Part shown: in pieces, positions 1 through 8,153 of the stretch
How the letters are laid out: the number at the start of each line of letters is the position of its first letter
How positions within the stretch are numbered: position 1 is the first letter of the stretch
Source: Bacteroidia bacterium
GTDB taxonomy: Bacteria > Bacteroidota > Bacteroidia > J057
Reading direction: 5' to 3'
NCBI GenBank assembly: GCA_019695295.1
Contig: JAIBAH010000014.1
Span: 1 to 64,000 of the forward strand
DNA length: 64,000 bases
Position numbers and translations under genes: made by a program
The notes under the pieces: generated by a model
What the model was told of the DNA's origin: nothing
The model's input: only the letters and a program-made list of their open reading frames with translations
Databases searched by the model: none

Positions 1-726
1 GGATTTCAGGGATTATGTGCCGCTTTGCTTTTTTCTATTAGTATCAACAGCCGGATTCTTTTTATGGTCTTTGGAGCAATTACCATGATGGAATCTGCCG
101 TACAAAAACTCCTTGTACTGACCCTTATTTTCGGGCAAACCTGGTGGAAGGCATTAAACGCATGGACTGAAAGTGTTACTCAGCTTTTCGGGGTTTCTAC
201 CCAATCGGAAGGAAGTACTTATATAGTGGGGATATATCTTGGCTTATTTATAATTTGGGGGCTCATTCTGGGAAACTGGATGTTTTATTTACCGCATCAG
301 ATACGGGAAAGAGAACAAAAGTACGCTCACATTATTCCGGAGCCCTCCATCGAAGCCCCTCTCAAAACCGGAAAAAAAACAACCATAACAGCTTTCATTC
401 TGTTCATTTTTCTGGCTTCCGGCTTATGGCTGAGTACAGAAAAAGGCGCACTCAGTGCTTTTATGCTTCTGGTCCGTACTGTGGTGGTAGTGATATTATG
501 GATTTACCTTATCCTTCCTGTATGGCAAAAATTCATACAGCGGTGGCTCATTCAGCAGAAAGAAAAACATCAGGAAATCAGTCTTGTCCTGAATATAATT
601 CCTCATCTTTCCCGCTATGTAAAGCCGCTATATCAATCCATTGCGGCAAATCATAAGGGAGTCGGGAAATGGAAAGAGTTTATTCTCAGTTTAATCGTAC
701 TTTCTCTTAACGGCGAAAAGGAATGA
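1..726 (+). CDS. Integral membrane protein, 5' end missing
   Basis: The reading frame is open from base 1, so the true start lies before the window; a TTG at 25 is only an internal codon. The visible 241 residues contain about four hydrophobic stretches: around residues 17-45, 73-97, 122-140 and 150-175. The loop between the second and third is charged, and the C-terminal tail is basic. I do not recognise the family. Its stop codon overlaps the start of the next gene in an ATGA, so it is translationally coupled to the THEP1-like NTPase and then to mobA. That context suggests, but does not show, a role in uptake or handling of a metal, nucleotide or cofactor linked to the molybdoenzyme cluster. 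Confidence 0.6.
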   Translation, partial: GFQGLCAALLFSISINSRILFMVFGAITMMESAVQKLLVLTLIFGQTWWKALNAWTESVTQLFGVSTQSEGSTYIVGIYLGLFIIWGLILGNWMFYLPHQIREREQKYAHIIPEPSIEAPLKTGKKTTITAFILFIFLASGLWLSTEKGALSAFMLLVRTVVVVILWIYLILPVWQKFIQRWLIQQKEKHQEISLVLNIIPHLSRYVKPLYQSIAANHKGVGKWKEFILSLIVLSLNGEKE

Positions 727-1217
727 AACAGAATATTTTTATCCTTTCCGCTCCGGTTCAGTCCGGAAAAACCACTGCGCTTGCCACATGGACTCAGCAG
801 TATTCCGGCAAGGTAAACGGATTTCTGACACCGGATGTTCACGGACTGAGAGTGGTTCAGAATCTCTGCAACGGAGAAATTTTTCCTTTTGAGCGAATTA
901 CGCCTGAACCGGGAGATATTCAAATCGGAAGATTTACTTTTGCCAAATCCGGTTTTGACACAATGCACCGAATCCTGAACGAAAACTGCACTCTTTCAGC
1001 AACTCCGTTTATCATGGATGAAATCGGAAAACTGGAATTAAAAAATGAGGGACTGGAACCCGCACTGAGCCGGTTTTTGCACTTTCACAAAGAATCCGGT
1101 ACTCCCATTCTACTCGTAGTCAGAGACTATTTGCTCACAGAGGTTATACAAAAATATCACCAGCAAAATCCTGTAATTATCCCCTTTACCAAACCCCTTG
1201 AATGGAACCCGGTATGA
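723..1217 (+). CDS. THEP1-like nucleoside-triphosphatase
   Basis: A 164-residue P-loop NTPase. The Walker A motif APVQSGKTT is at residues 10-18, and the Walker B stretch IMDEIGKLEL, with the paired Asp-Glu expected of the THEP1 family (NTPase_1), is near residues 97-106. Family members hydrolyse a broad range of NTPs in vitro; the cellular substrate is not settled. The start ATG overlaps the stop of the upstream membrane protein (ATGA at 723-726), and the stop overlaps the mobA start in the same way (1214-1217). The three proteins are therefore probably made in fixed proportion. The link with mobA suggests a role in nucleotide or cofactor supply for the molybdoenzyme downstream; this is inference. 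Confidence 0.8.
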   Translation: MKQNIFILSAPVQSGKTTALATWTQQYSGKVNGFLTPDVHGLRVVQNLCNGEIFPFERITPEPGDIQIGRFTFAKSGFDTMHRILNENCTLSATPFIMDEIGKLELKNEGLEPALSRFLHFHKESGTPILLVVRDYLLTEVIQKYHQQNPVIIPFTKPLEWNPV

Positions 1218-1810
1218 CAGAAACAAAAATCCAGTACGCTGACCTGAACGGACTTGTGCTGGCAGGAGGAGAATCCAGCAGAATGAAAACAGACAAGGCA
1301 TCCCTGATTTACCATGAGAAGCCACAATATGAATTATTGTATGATTTATTAACGCCTCACTGCAATCAGGTATTCATCTCCTGTAAAAAAAACAAAGTGT
1401 ATCCCCTACCCTGCATTTTTGACCAAGAATCTGTCGAAGGCCCGGTTGCAGGCCTGTATTCCGCTTACGAAAATACCCTTTCCGCCTGGCTCGTGCTTGC
1501 TGTGGATTACCCCTTTTTTACAGAAAGGGAGTTAAATCAATTGCTCATCAATAGAAATCCAGACAAGTCCGCTTCCGTTTTTTATAATCCGGAAAGCGGA
1601 TATTTTGAGCCCTTTCTGGGAATATATGAACCTTCTTTTGCAGTTATACTGAAATCTGCACTTGCATTGGGAAATGATTCCATGCAAAAAATACTAAAGC
1701 AGAATTCCGTACAAAAAATCATTCCTGAAAATCTGCAGGCCCTTACAAGCATAGATACCTTTCAGGATTATCTTTTGCTGAAAAAAAGAGGTTCTCCTTT
1801 TGATTCCTGA
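1214..1810 (+). CDS. mobA: MobA-like molybdenum cofactor guanylyltransferase
   Basis: MobA transfers GMP from GTP to molybdopterin, making the bis-MGD cofactor used by DMSO-reductase-family enzymes. The nucleotidyltransferase signature LAGGESSRMKTDKA is near the N-terminus, and the metal-binding region appears as VLAVDYPF, where many MobA proteins have DMP (here Asp-Tyr-Pro). About 198 residues is normal for the family. I chose ATG 1214 because it forms an ATGA overlap with the NTPase stop; ATG 1202 is possible and adds four residues. The presence of fdhD and a YdeP-type oxidoreductase within 4 kb supports the cofactor role. A related NTP-transferase such as MocA is the main alternative. Confidence 0.82.
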   Translation: MTETKIQYADLNGLVLAGGESSRMKTDKASLIYHEKPQYELLYDLLTPHCNQVFISCKKNKVYPLPCIFDQESVEGPVAGLYSAYENTLSAWLVLAVDYPFFTERELNQLLINRNPDKSASVFYNPESGYFEPFLGIYEPSFAVILKSALALGNDSMQKILKQNSVQKIIPENLQALTSIDTFQDYLLLKKRGSPFDS

Positions 1811-1821
1811 TGTGCATTCCG

Positions 1822-4326
1822 CTATTCTTTAATCCATTGGATGACTTCATTCTCAATCTGAATAAAATAAACTCCGGGAGAGATATCCGAAACCGGAATC
1901 TGAATGTTTTTGTCTGCTGCGTTTTGGGATAGAATCACCTTACCCGTATTGTCCAATACATTTACTGTAAAAGACTTGCCATTTCTCTCTTTGAGCATAT
2001 CCACAAAAAGAATATGACTGGCGGGATTGGGATAAATCAAAAAAGAAGAAGCAGTTTCAGTATCCGGAAATTCTATTCCGGTAGCAGTCATACTGCCTGT
2101 TTTCATGCCGTTTCCAAAACTCGTAACCCATATTTTATCCATATCAAAAGGATTAAAGAACACCCGCTCAGGCTGACGGAAAGGATAACTTGCCACCTGA
2201 TTCCATACAGGTAAAGCGTTATTCGTGGTATTGCTTACCCATAAACCCTGAGTTTCGGTGGTAAGAAATGCCTGTGTGTTTTGTAAAGGATTAAAGGAAA
2301 GAGAGGTCACTCTGTCAAACTGAATACCGGTGAGTTTACTCCATGAGCTCCCCCTGTTGGTAGTTTTGTACAGCCCTCCCAATCCATTGGGTGCACCTCC
2401 CCAGCCACTGAAAACGCAGGCATACCAGGTATTCTGGGAAGGGTCCGAGGGGTCAATGACCAAATCTTTTGTCCAGTATTGCATCCCCGAATGAGAAACA
2501 TCGGCCCAGGAATTGTTGTCGTAAATAAACACTCCTGAGCTAGCGGTAAATCCGGATGTGGCTCTTCTTCCTGAATAGGTACACACTACCTTCCCGTCGT
2601 TGAGTACCACAATACTGGCCGGGTGCCCTTCTGTCCTGGGGGGATTGGGCAACTTAGTCCAGGTAGACGAGCTCAGATTGTTAAGGTCTGTCGTTTTCCA
2701 TATCCCTCCGTCCCCTGTACCTCCTCCATAATGAATTACACTGGCGTAAGCGGTATTGGGATTATTGGGGTCAACCACTACCCAGAAAACAGGGTGATTG
2801 AATACTTTCAGATTTTGCCACGTTTTCCCTTTATCGGAAGAATAAATTATTTTCCCGTTGGAATCACTGGCATCCAGATATGCGTCTGTTAAACGGGTGC
2901 TCTGATAGATATCGTGAATATTGGAAGTGCCTGCAATGAGCGTTCCGTCTGGGAGTTCCGCTATTCTGTACATAGAGTTTGCACTATGACCTGTATAATC
3001 AAAACTCCACGTAAGCCCTGCGTCCACCGAACGGATTCCCTGAATATCAGAAAAGCAGCCAAACATTGTATTTGCATCGCTCCAGTGAACCTGCCAGCAA
3101 GTGGTATTTTCCAATCCGATGCTGTGATAACTTTGATACTTAGGGGTAGAAGCCCCCTGAGGATGCTGGTCCATTGCAGAAACATAGGCTTGTTTCCATG
3201 TGTCCCCTCCATTATCGGTTACGTGCACAAACCCAAAGTCCCCGAATATTACTTTATCAGAGTTGAGAGGAGCAACCGCAACGCCAAAGCAGGTTTCTCC
3301 GTAGCCCCAGGTTCTGTCTCCCTGAAATCCGCTCCAGCCTGTAGTGATATTCTGATTATTATCCGCAAGAAAAACCCTGCTCCAGTCTGAACCTGCATTC
3401 GTTGTTTTGAGAATATTGGGAGAGTTATTGTCATTATTGGTACCAGCCAGATAGACGGTATTGATATCGTTCCAGGCCATCCCTACGTACATACAGAAAT
3501 CGGAGGATACATCAATCCCGCTCATTTTTGGCACCCATTGATTTGTACTCAGGTCCAGCGAATAGACATTCTTCAGAAGATTCCAGTAATCCCAGGGATA
3601 AAGTCCGTTGTAAACATCTGACACATCTGCCGCTATGCAAAAAAATCGGGTAATATTCCCCTGCTTTGCACCGGCAAAACCCAGAATCACCTCATTCGCA
3701 TTCATCCCGGTAACAGGAAGCAGGGAAAAGGAAGCGCCTCCGTTGGAAGAGTAGATAATTCCCTCATTGGTGCCAATATAAATATTGTCACCTTCAAAAA
3801 AAACGCCTGCAATTCTCAAACCGGCTCCCATATTTGAGGCCGTTCTCACAAGGGAAAATGTATTCCCCTGATTATCTGAAAAATAAATCATTCCATAATA
3901 CCCCATAACAATTCTTCCGGGGTGATAAAAGTCTGCCTTCAGCGTATAAACACTCTCAGTCGGATCGGGATTGCCGGGAAGCGGCTGCCATGAATTGCCA
4001 GCGTCAAGGGTACGTACCGGATAGCCTGTATTTCCATCATTAAAAGTGCAATAGGCGATATTGGCATCATTGGTAAACTCATAGGTAGAATTATTAAAAA
4101 CCTGAAGTTTTGAAAAATGTACCTGTTCATAATTTAAGCCAAAATCCGTGGAATGAAACAACTCACTCATGTCACAGGTAATATAAAACTCATTATCATT
4201 GGCAGGGTTCACAGTGGGGAAAAACAATGCCCCCCCTCCCCCGACTCCTCTCGTTTGCCAGGAAACCGGTTGGGCGAAGGAGATGAAACTAAACAGCAGG
4301 CAAGTTAGAAAATAAAAGTATCTCAT
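1822..4326 (-). CDS. Secreted Asp-box (BNR/VPS10-like) beta-propeller protein with T9SS sorting domain
   Basis: An exported protein of about 834 residues. A signal peptide follows ATG 4326 (MRYFYFLTCLLFSFISFAQ). The longer frame from 4368 would start inside the promoter -7 box, so it is rejected. At least seven Asp-box motifs of the SxDxGxTW type can be read, such as SSDKGKTW, TDNGGDTW, SVDAGLTW and TTNRGSSW, spread along the chain as in sortilin/VPS10 or GH74-like propellers. The last 75 residues, with YPNPAS and an ending that runs SPGVYFIQ, form a type A T9SS sorting domain, so it should be displayed or released at the cell surface. No sialidase catalytic set was identified, so the activity is unknown. 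It lies antisense between mobA and fdhD and splits the molybdoenzyme genes. Confidence 0.8.
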   Translation of the reverse strand: MRYFYFLTCLLFSFISFAQPVSWQTRGVGGGGALFFPTVNPANDNEFYITCDMSELFHSTDFGLNYEQVHFSKLQVFNNSTYEFTNDANIAYCTFNDGNTGYPVRTLDAGNSWQPLPGNPDPTESVYTLKADFYHPGRIVMGYYGMIYFSDNQGNTFSLVRTASNMGAGLRIAGVFFEGDNIYIGTNEGIIYSSNGGASFSLLPVTGMNANEVILGFAGAKQGNITRFFCIAADVSDVYNGLYPWDYWNLLKNVYSLDLSTNQWVPKMSGIDVSSDFCMYVGMAWNDINTVYLAGTNNDNNSPNILKTTNAGSDWSRVFLADNNQNITTGWSGFQGDRTWGYGETCFGVAVAPLNSDKVIFGDFGFVHVTDNGGDTWKQAYVSAMDQHPQGASTPKYQSYHSIGLENTTCWQVHWSDANTMFGCFSDIQGIRSVDAGLTWSFDYTGHSANSMYRIAELPDGTLIAGTSNIHDIYQSTRLTDAYLDASDSNGKIIYSSDKGKTWQNLKVFNHPVFWVVVDPNNPNTAYASVIHYGGGTGDGGIWKTTDLNNLSSSTWTKLPNPPRTEGHPASIVVLNDGKVVCTYSGRRATSGFTASSGVFIYDNNSWADVSHSGMQYWTKDLVIDPSDPSQNTWYACVFSGWGGAPNGLGGLYKTTNRGSSWSKLTGIQFDRVTSLSFNPLQNTQAFLTTETQGLWVSNTTNNALPVWNQVASYPFRQPERVFFNPFDMDKIWVTSFGNGMKTGSMTATGIEFPDTETASSFLIYPNPASHILFVDMLKERNGKSFTVNVLDNTGKVILSQNAADKNIQIPVSDISPGVYFIQIENEVIQWIKE

Positions 4327-4365
4327 GGTTTTATCTTTTAGGTAAAAAATGATTATATACACCGG

Positions 4366-4396
4366 CAAATATACTCAATTTCTTTTAATAATCAAA
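4366..4396 (-). promoter_or_regulatory. Bacteroidota-type promoter for the Asp-box protein
   Basis: On the minus strand a TTTG (-33 box, 4393-4396) is followed after 19 bp by TATATTTG (-7 box, 4366-4373), matching the TTTG-N19-TAnnTTTG promoter of Bacteroidota. Transcription would begin near 4360, giving a short leader before ATG 4326. Confidence 0.6.
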
Positions 4397-4564
4397 TACA
4401 CGGAATAGTAAAAGTCTGGTTTTTCAGGAAGACATCCAACCTTTTTATACCGCCATTTAGTTGTTAATAAAACCGGTAAATATAAACCGTTATCCATGCG
4501 TTTTTACCTGAGTTCGGTTAAATCTTATTAAATTAGCGCTTATTCTAAGTGTAAAAAACTCCTT

Positions 4565-5377
4565 ATGCAAACCATTTCCCACACTGTTTTTCGTCTGAAA
4601 GAGAATTGCCTTACATCGGTACAGGATATTCTTGCAATAGAAGAACCTTTGGAAATCAGTATTTTATACTACAATCAGGATATCCCGGTAGTCAAAAATA
4701 TTTCCATTACGATGAGAACGCCCGGGAATGATATCTGGCTTGCCATCGGTTTTTTATATACGGAAGGCATTGTTTCTTCTCCCGAAAGTATAGAAAATAT
4801 TATTCAGAAAAGTGAAAATGAGGTACTTGTTTCCCTAAAAAAAGAGTATTCCTTTGACCTTTCCGGTTTAGAAAGACATTTTTATACTTCCAGTAGTTGC
4901 GGAGTTTGCGGAAAAACTTCTGTTGAAGCAATTCGTACCCTCAAAAAAGACTATCGCTCCGACACGCATTTTATCCTGAAAAAAGAAATCATCACCCGCC
5001 TCAACGATACCGTCAGGGAAAGTCAGTCTGTTTTTGAAGCTACGGGCGGGTTGCATGCTTCTGCATTATTTACGCCGGAAGGGAAACTGGAAGCACTCGC
5101 AGAAGATGTGGGAAGACATAATGCACTGGATAAACTCATTGGCAGACAATTTTTACAAAAAGATTTGCCATTAAAAGATAAAGTCTTATTTTTGAGCGGG
5201 AGAGCAAGTTTTGAGTTGATTCAGAAAGCGGCTATGGCTGAAATTCCGGTTATTTGCGCGCTGGGAGCTCCTTCATCCCTTGCCGTTGCACTCGCTGAAA
5301 AGGCTAATATGACCCTTGTGGGTTTTGTTAAACCTCATTCTTTCAACATCTATTGCGGTAAAGAAAGAATTGAATAA
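4565..5377 (+). CDS. fdhD: FdhD, sulfurtransferase for formate dehydrogenase-type molybdoenzymes
   Basis: FdhD passes sulfur from a cysteine desulfurase to the molybdenum cofactor and is needed for activity of formate dehydrogenases and relatives. The 270-residue length is typical. The conserved redox pair is present as SSSCGVCGK with Cys112 and Cys115, and the conserved EDVGRHNALDK-like stretch and LSGRASFEL motif follow. It is in the same direction as, and just upstream of, a small conserved protein and a YdeP-type oxidoreductase, its likely client. A 240 bp AT-rich gap separates it from the divergent Asp-box gene, so it probably has its own promoter, although I could not find both boxes. 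Confidence 0.92.
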   Translation: MQTISHTVFRLKENCLTSVQDILAIEEPLEISILYYNQDIPVVKNISITMRTPGNDIWLAIGFLYTEGIVSSPESIENIIQKSENEVLVSLKKEYSFDLSGLERHFYTSSSCGVCGKTSVEAIRTLKKDYRSDTHFILKKEIITRLNDTVRESQSVFEATGGLHASALFTPEGKLEALAEDVGRHNALDKLIGRQFLQKDLPLKDKVLFLSGRASFELIQKAAMAEIPVICALGAPSSLAVALAEKANMTLVGFVKPHSFNIYCGKERIE

Positions 5378-5451
5378 CCGGAAAAGTGCTTCCCGTCAGG
5401 AGTTAAAAACTTTCTTTTTTTTAAAATCATTTTGTATATATCGCTAAATTT

Positions 5452-5820
5452 ATGAAAATACGTATCAAAGGCAATTCGGTAAGATACAGGCTGACAAAAT
5501 CAGAAGTAGCCAAACTTTGTAATGAAGGATACCTTGAGGAAACCACCCATTTTCCGGCTCAGAATCTTATTTACGCTTTGGCGGTAAAGCCGGGCAGTAC
5601 CCACCTTTCTGCCGGATTTGAAGGAAATAAAATCACTGTATTTTTTCCCGAATCTGAACAAAAGACCTGGGACGAAAGCAATGTCGTAGGCTACGAGCAC
5701 CACTTCGAATTGCCTGACGGCGGCAAGCTGTTTTTGCTGGTAGAGAAAGATTTTGTCTGTCTGGACAATACACTCGAAGATCAGTCCGACAATTATGAAA
5801 ACCCGAATGCTGTTTGTTAA
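5452..5820 (+). CDS. Small conserved protein between fdhD and the YdeP-type oxidoreductase
   Basis: A 122-residue soluble protein with no signal peptide or membrane segment. It starts MKIRIKGNSVRYRLTKSEV and continues with alternating hydrophobic and charged residues that suggest a small beta-rich fold; the tail is acidic. From memory it resembles short proteins filed as DUF7009 that sit beside formate dehydrogenase genes in Bacteroidota; I cannot verify the family name here. It ends 16 bp before the oxidoreductase start, so they are almost certainly co-transcribed. A role as a dedicated chaperone or maturation factor for that enzyme is a reasonable inference, not a demonstrated function. Confidence 0.75.
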   Translation: MKIRIKGNSVRYRLTKSEVAKLCNEGYLEETTHFPAQNLIYALAVKPGSTHLSAGFEGNKITVFFPESEQKTWDESNVVGYEHHFELPDGGKLFLLVEKDFVCLDNTLEDQSDNYENPNAVC

Positions 5821-5836
5821 ATAAAGGAGTAAGAAT

Positions 5837-8143
5837 ATGAAAAATAACGAAACGCCTCCTGTGCCTCAGGCAGAACCGCCAAAGAAATTCACAGGAATCC
5901 GCTTGTCAAAACCGGAAGAAAAAGCCGCAGGCCTTCCCGCTGTGTTTATTGCAATGCAGCAGGTGTACAAAGAAGCCGGAATAAAGCGGGGCCTGACTGC
6001 CTTGTCCAGACTGAATCAGAAAGGAGGCACTGACTGTCCTTCCTGTGCATGGCCGGATCCGGATGATGAGCGCAGCAGACTGGGAGAGTTTTGTGAAAAC
6101 GGGGCAAAAGCCATCGCTGAGGAGGCAACTGCCAAAAGACTTACGCCTGATTTTTTCAGGGAAAACTCCATCTGTGACCTTTCCCTCCTCAATGATTTTG
6201 AAATCGGACGAAAAGGAAGGATTGCACAACCGATGTATCTGCCCAAGGGAGGTACGCATTATCAGGAAATCAGCTGGCAAAACGCCTTTGAAAAGATTGC
6301 CGAATCCCTGAATCAACTCAATAGCCCTGACGAAGCGATTTTTTACACTTCAGGCCGAACCAGTAATGAAGCTGCTTTTTTATATCAGTTATTCATCCGG
6401 GAATTTGGCACCAATAATATGCCAGACTGTTCCAATATGTGCCACGAATCCAGTGGTGTAGCCCTGATAGAAACGGTGGGTATCGGCAAAGGCTCTGTAA
6501 AACTGGAAGATTTTTATGAAACGGAAGTAATCCTCATCATTGGTCAGAACCCCGGCACCAATCATCCCCGTATGCTCAGTGCTTTGCAGAAAGCCAAAAA
6601 GAACGGAGCCACCATTATCAGTATCAACCCCCTGAAAGAAGCCGGACTTGTGGCATTTGCGAATCCTCAGCAGGTTGTTGGACTACTGGGAAGCGCTACT
6701 TCACTTACGGATGTGTATTTGCAGGTAAAAATCAATGGGGATATGGCTTTGCTGAAAGCGATTTTGCTGCTTCTCCTGGATAAAGAAGAGAAAAATCCGG
6801 GAAGTGTTTTTGACTTGGATTTTATCAGAGAAAAAACGGTTGAGTATGAAAGTTTTATTCAAAACCTCCGGAAAGAAAACTATGAAGACTTATTGATTCT
6901 CTCCGGAATCCGGGATGAAGAAGTCAGAAAAGTGGCGGAAATCCTTGCCACCCGAAAAAAAATCATTTCATGCTGGGCAATGGGACTGACACAACACAAA
7001 AACGCAGTGGCAACCATTCAGGAAATAATCAATCTGCTTCTGTTGAAGGGAAGTATCGGAAAACCCGGAGCGGGAACCTGCCCTGTAAGGGGTCACAGCA
7101 ATGTACAGGGAGACCGGACGATGGGCATCAATGAAAGACCTTCCCAGGCTTTTCTGGATAATATTGAACGGGCGTTTGGGTTTAGTCCCCCTCAGGCACA
7201 CGGATACAATACAGTAGAAGCAATTGAAGCAATGTATCACCAAAAAGCCCATGTATTTATTGCAATGGGGGGAAATTTCCTTTCCGCTACTCCCGATACT
7301 CAATATACTGCCAAAGCTTTGCAAAACTGCCGGCTTACGGTACAGATTTCTACTAAACTCAACCGATCCCATCTGATTGTTGGACAGGAAGCCCTGATTC
7401 TTCCCTGTCTTGGCCGTACTGACAAGGAGTTCATCGGAGGAGAATTACAGTTTGTTTCAGTGGAAAATTCCATGGGAGTAGTTCATTCCAGCCGGGGCAG
7501 TCTGACTCCGGTTTCGGATAAACTCATGAGCGAAGCCCATATTGTGTGCAATCTCGCCAAAGCCACGCTCGGAAAACAATCCGTTGTAAACTGGGATCAA
7601 TACCTTCAGCATTACGATTTCATACGGGAAAGTATCGCTCAGACTATCCCGGGATTTAAGGATTACAATGAAAAAATCCGGATCAGAGAGGGGTTTTATC
7701 TTCCCAATTGCGCAAGGGAGAATGAATACAATACAATTTCCGGCAAAGCCCGGTTTACCGTTTCGGATATTGAACCCATCCGGCTTCAGCCTCATGAATT
7801 CCTGATGATGACCATCCGCAGTCACGACCAGTTCAACACTACCCTTTACGGACTCGATGACCGCTACCGGGGTATCAAAAATGAAAGGAGAGTAGTCCTG
7901 ATGAATCCAGAAGACATCGCCGCCGCAGGCCTGAAATCAGGAGAAGTAGTGAATCTGTATAATTACTACGGGGGAAAAGAACGGGTTGCCCAGCATTTTA
8001 TGATTATTCCCTATGATATTCCGGCTCAGTGTATCGCAACCTATTTCCCGGAAGCGAATGTGCTCGTACCCGTGGATTCCATCGCTGACAAAAGCCATAC
8101 TCCTACTTCCAAATCGGTGGTGGTGGAGATTAAAAAGGACTGA
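5837..8143 (+). CDS. FdhF/YdeP-family molybdopterin oxidoreductase
   Basis: A 768-residue cytoplasmic member of the DMSO-reductase superfamily, YdeP branch (formate dehydrogenase H-like). The N-terminal region has cysteines in CPSCAWPDP near residues 67-70. The segment NMCHESSGVAL aligns with the molybdenum-ligand loop of FdhF, with Cys202 in place of selenocysteine. Bis-MGD contact motifs follow (GQNPGTNHPRM; GHSNVQGDRTMGI). The C-terminal dinucleotide-binding domain is present, so the gene is full length. An A-rich leader with AAAGGAG precedes ATG 5837. YdeP in E. coli is linked to acid resistance, but the substrate of the family is uncertain, so calling this a formate dehydrogenase would go beyond the sequence. 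It converges on the next gene with only 10 bp between stops. Confidence 0.85.
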   Translation: MKNNETPPVPQAEPPKKFTGIRLSKPEEKAAGLPAVFIAMQQVYKEAGIKRGLTALSRLNQKGGTDCPSCAWPDPDDERSRLGEFCENGAKAIAEEATAKRLTPDFFRENSICDLSLLNDFEIGRKGRIAQPMYLPKGGTHYQEISWQNAFEKIAESLNQLNSPDEAIFYTSGRTSNEAAFLYQLFIREFGTNNMPDCSNMCHESSGVALIETVGIGKGSVKLEDFYETEVILIIGQNPGTNHPRMLSALQKAKKNGATIISINPLKEAGLVAFANPQQVVGLLGSATSLTDVYLQVKINGDMALLKAILLLLLDKEEKNPGSVFDLDFIREKTVEYESFIQNLRKENYEDLLILSGIRDEEVRKVAEILATRKKIISCWAMGLTQHKNAVATIQEIINLLLLKGSIGKPGAGTCPVRGHSNVQGDRTMGINERPSQAFLDNIERAFGFSPPQAHGYNTVEAIEAMYHQKAHVFIAMGGNFLSATPDTQYTAKALQNCRLTVQISTKLNRSHLIVGQEALILPCLGRTDKEFIGGELQFVSVENSMGVVHSSRGSLTPVSDKLMSEAHIVCNLAKATLGKQSVVNWDQYLQHYDFIRESIAQTIPGFKDYNEKIRIREGFYLPNCARENEYNTISGKARFTVSDIEPIRLQPHEFLMMTIRSHDQFNTTLYGLDDRYRGIKNERRVVLMNPEDIAAAGLKSGEVVNLYNYYGGKERVAQHFMIIPYDIPAQCIATYFPEANVLVPVDSIADKSHTPTSKSVVVEIKKD

Positions 8144-8153
8144 TTTTCTTCCA

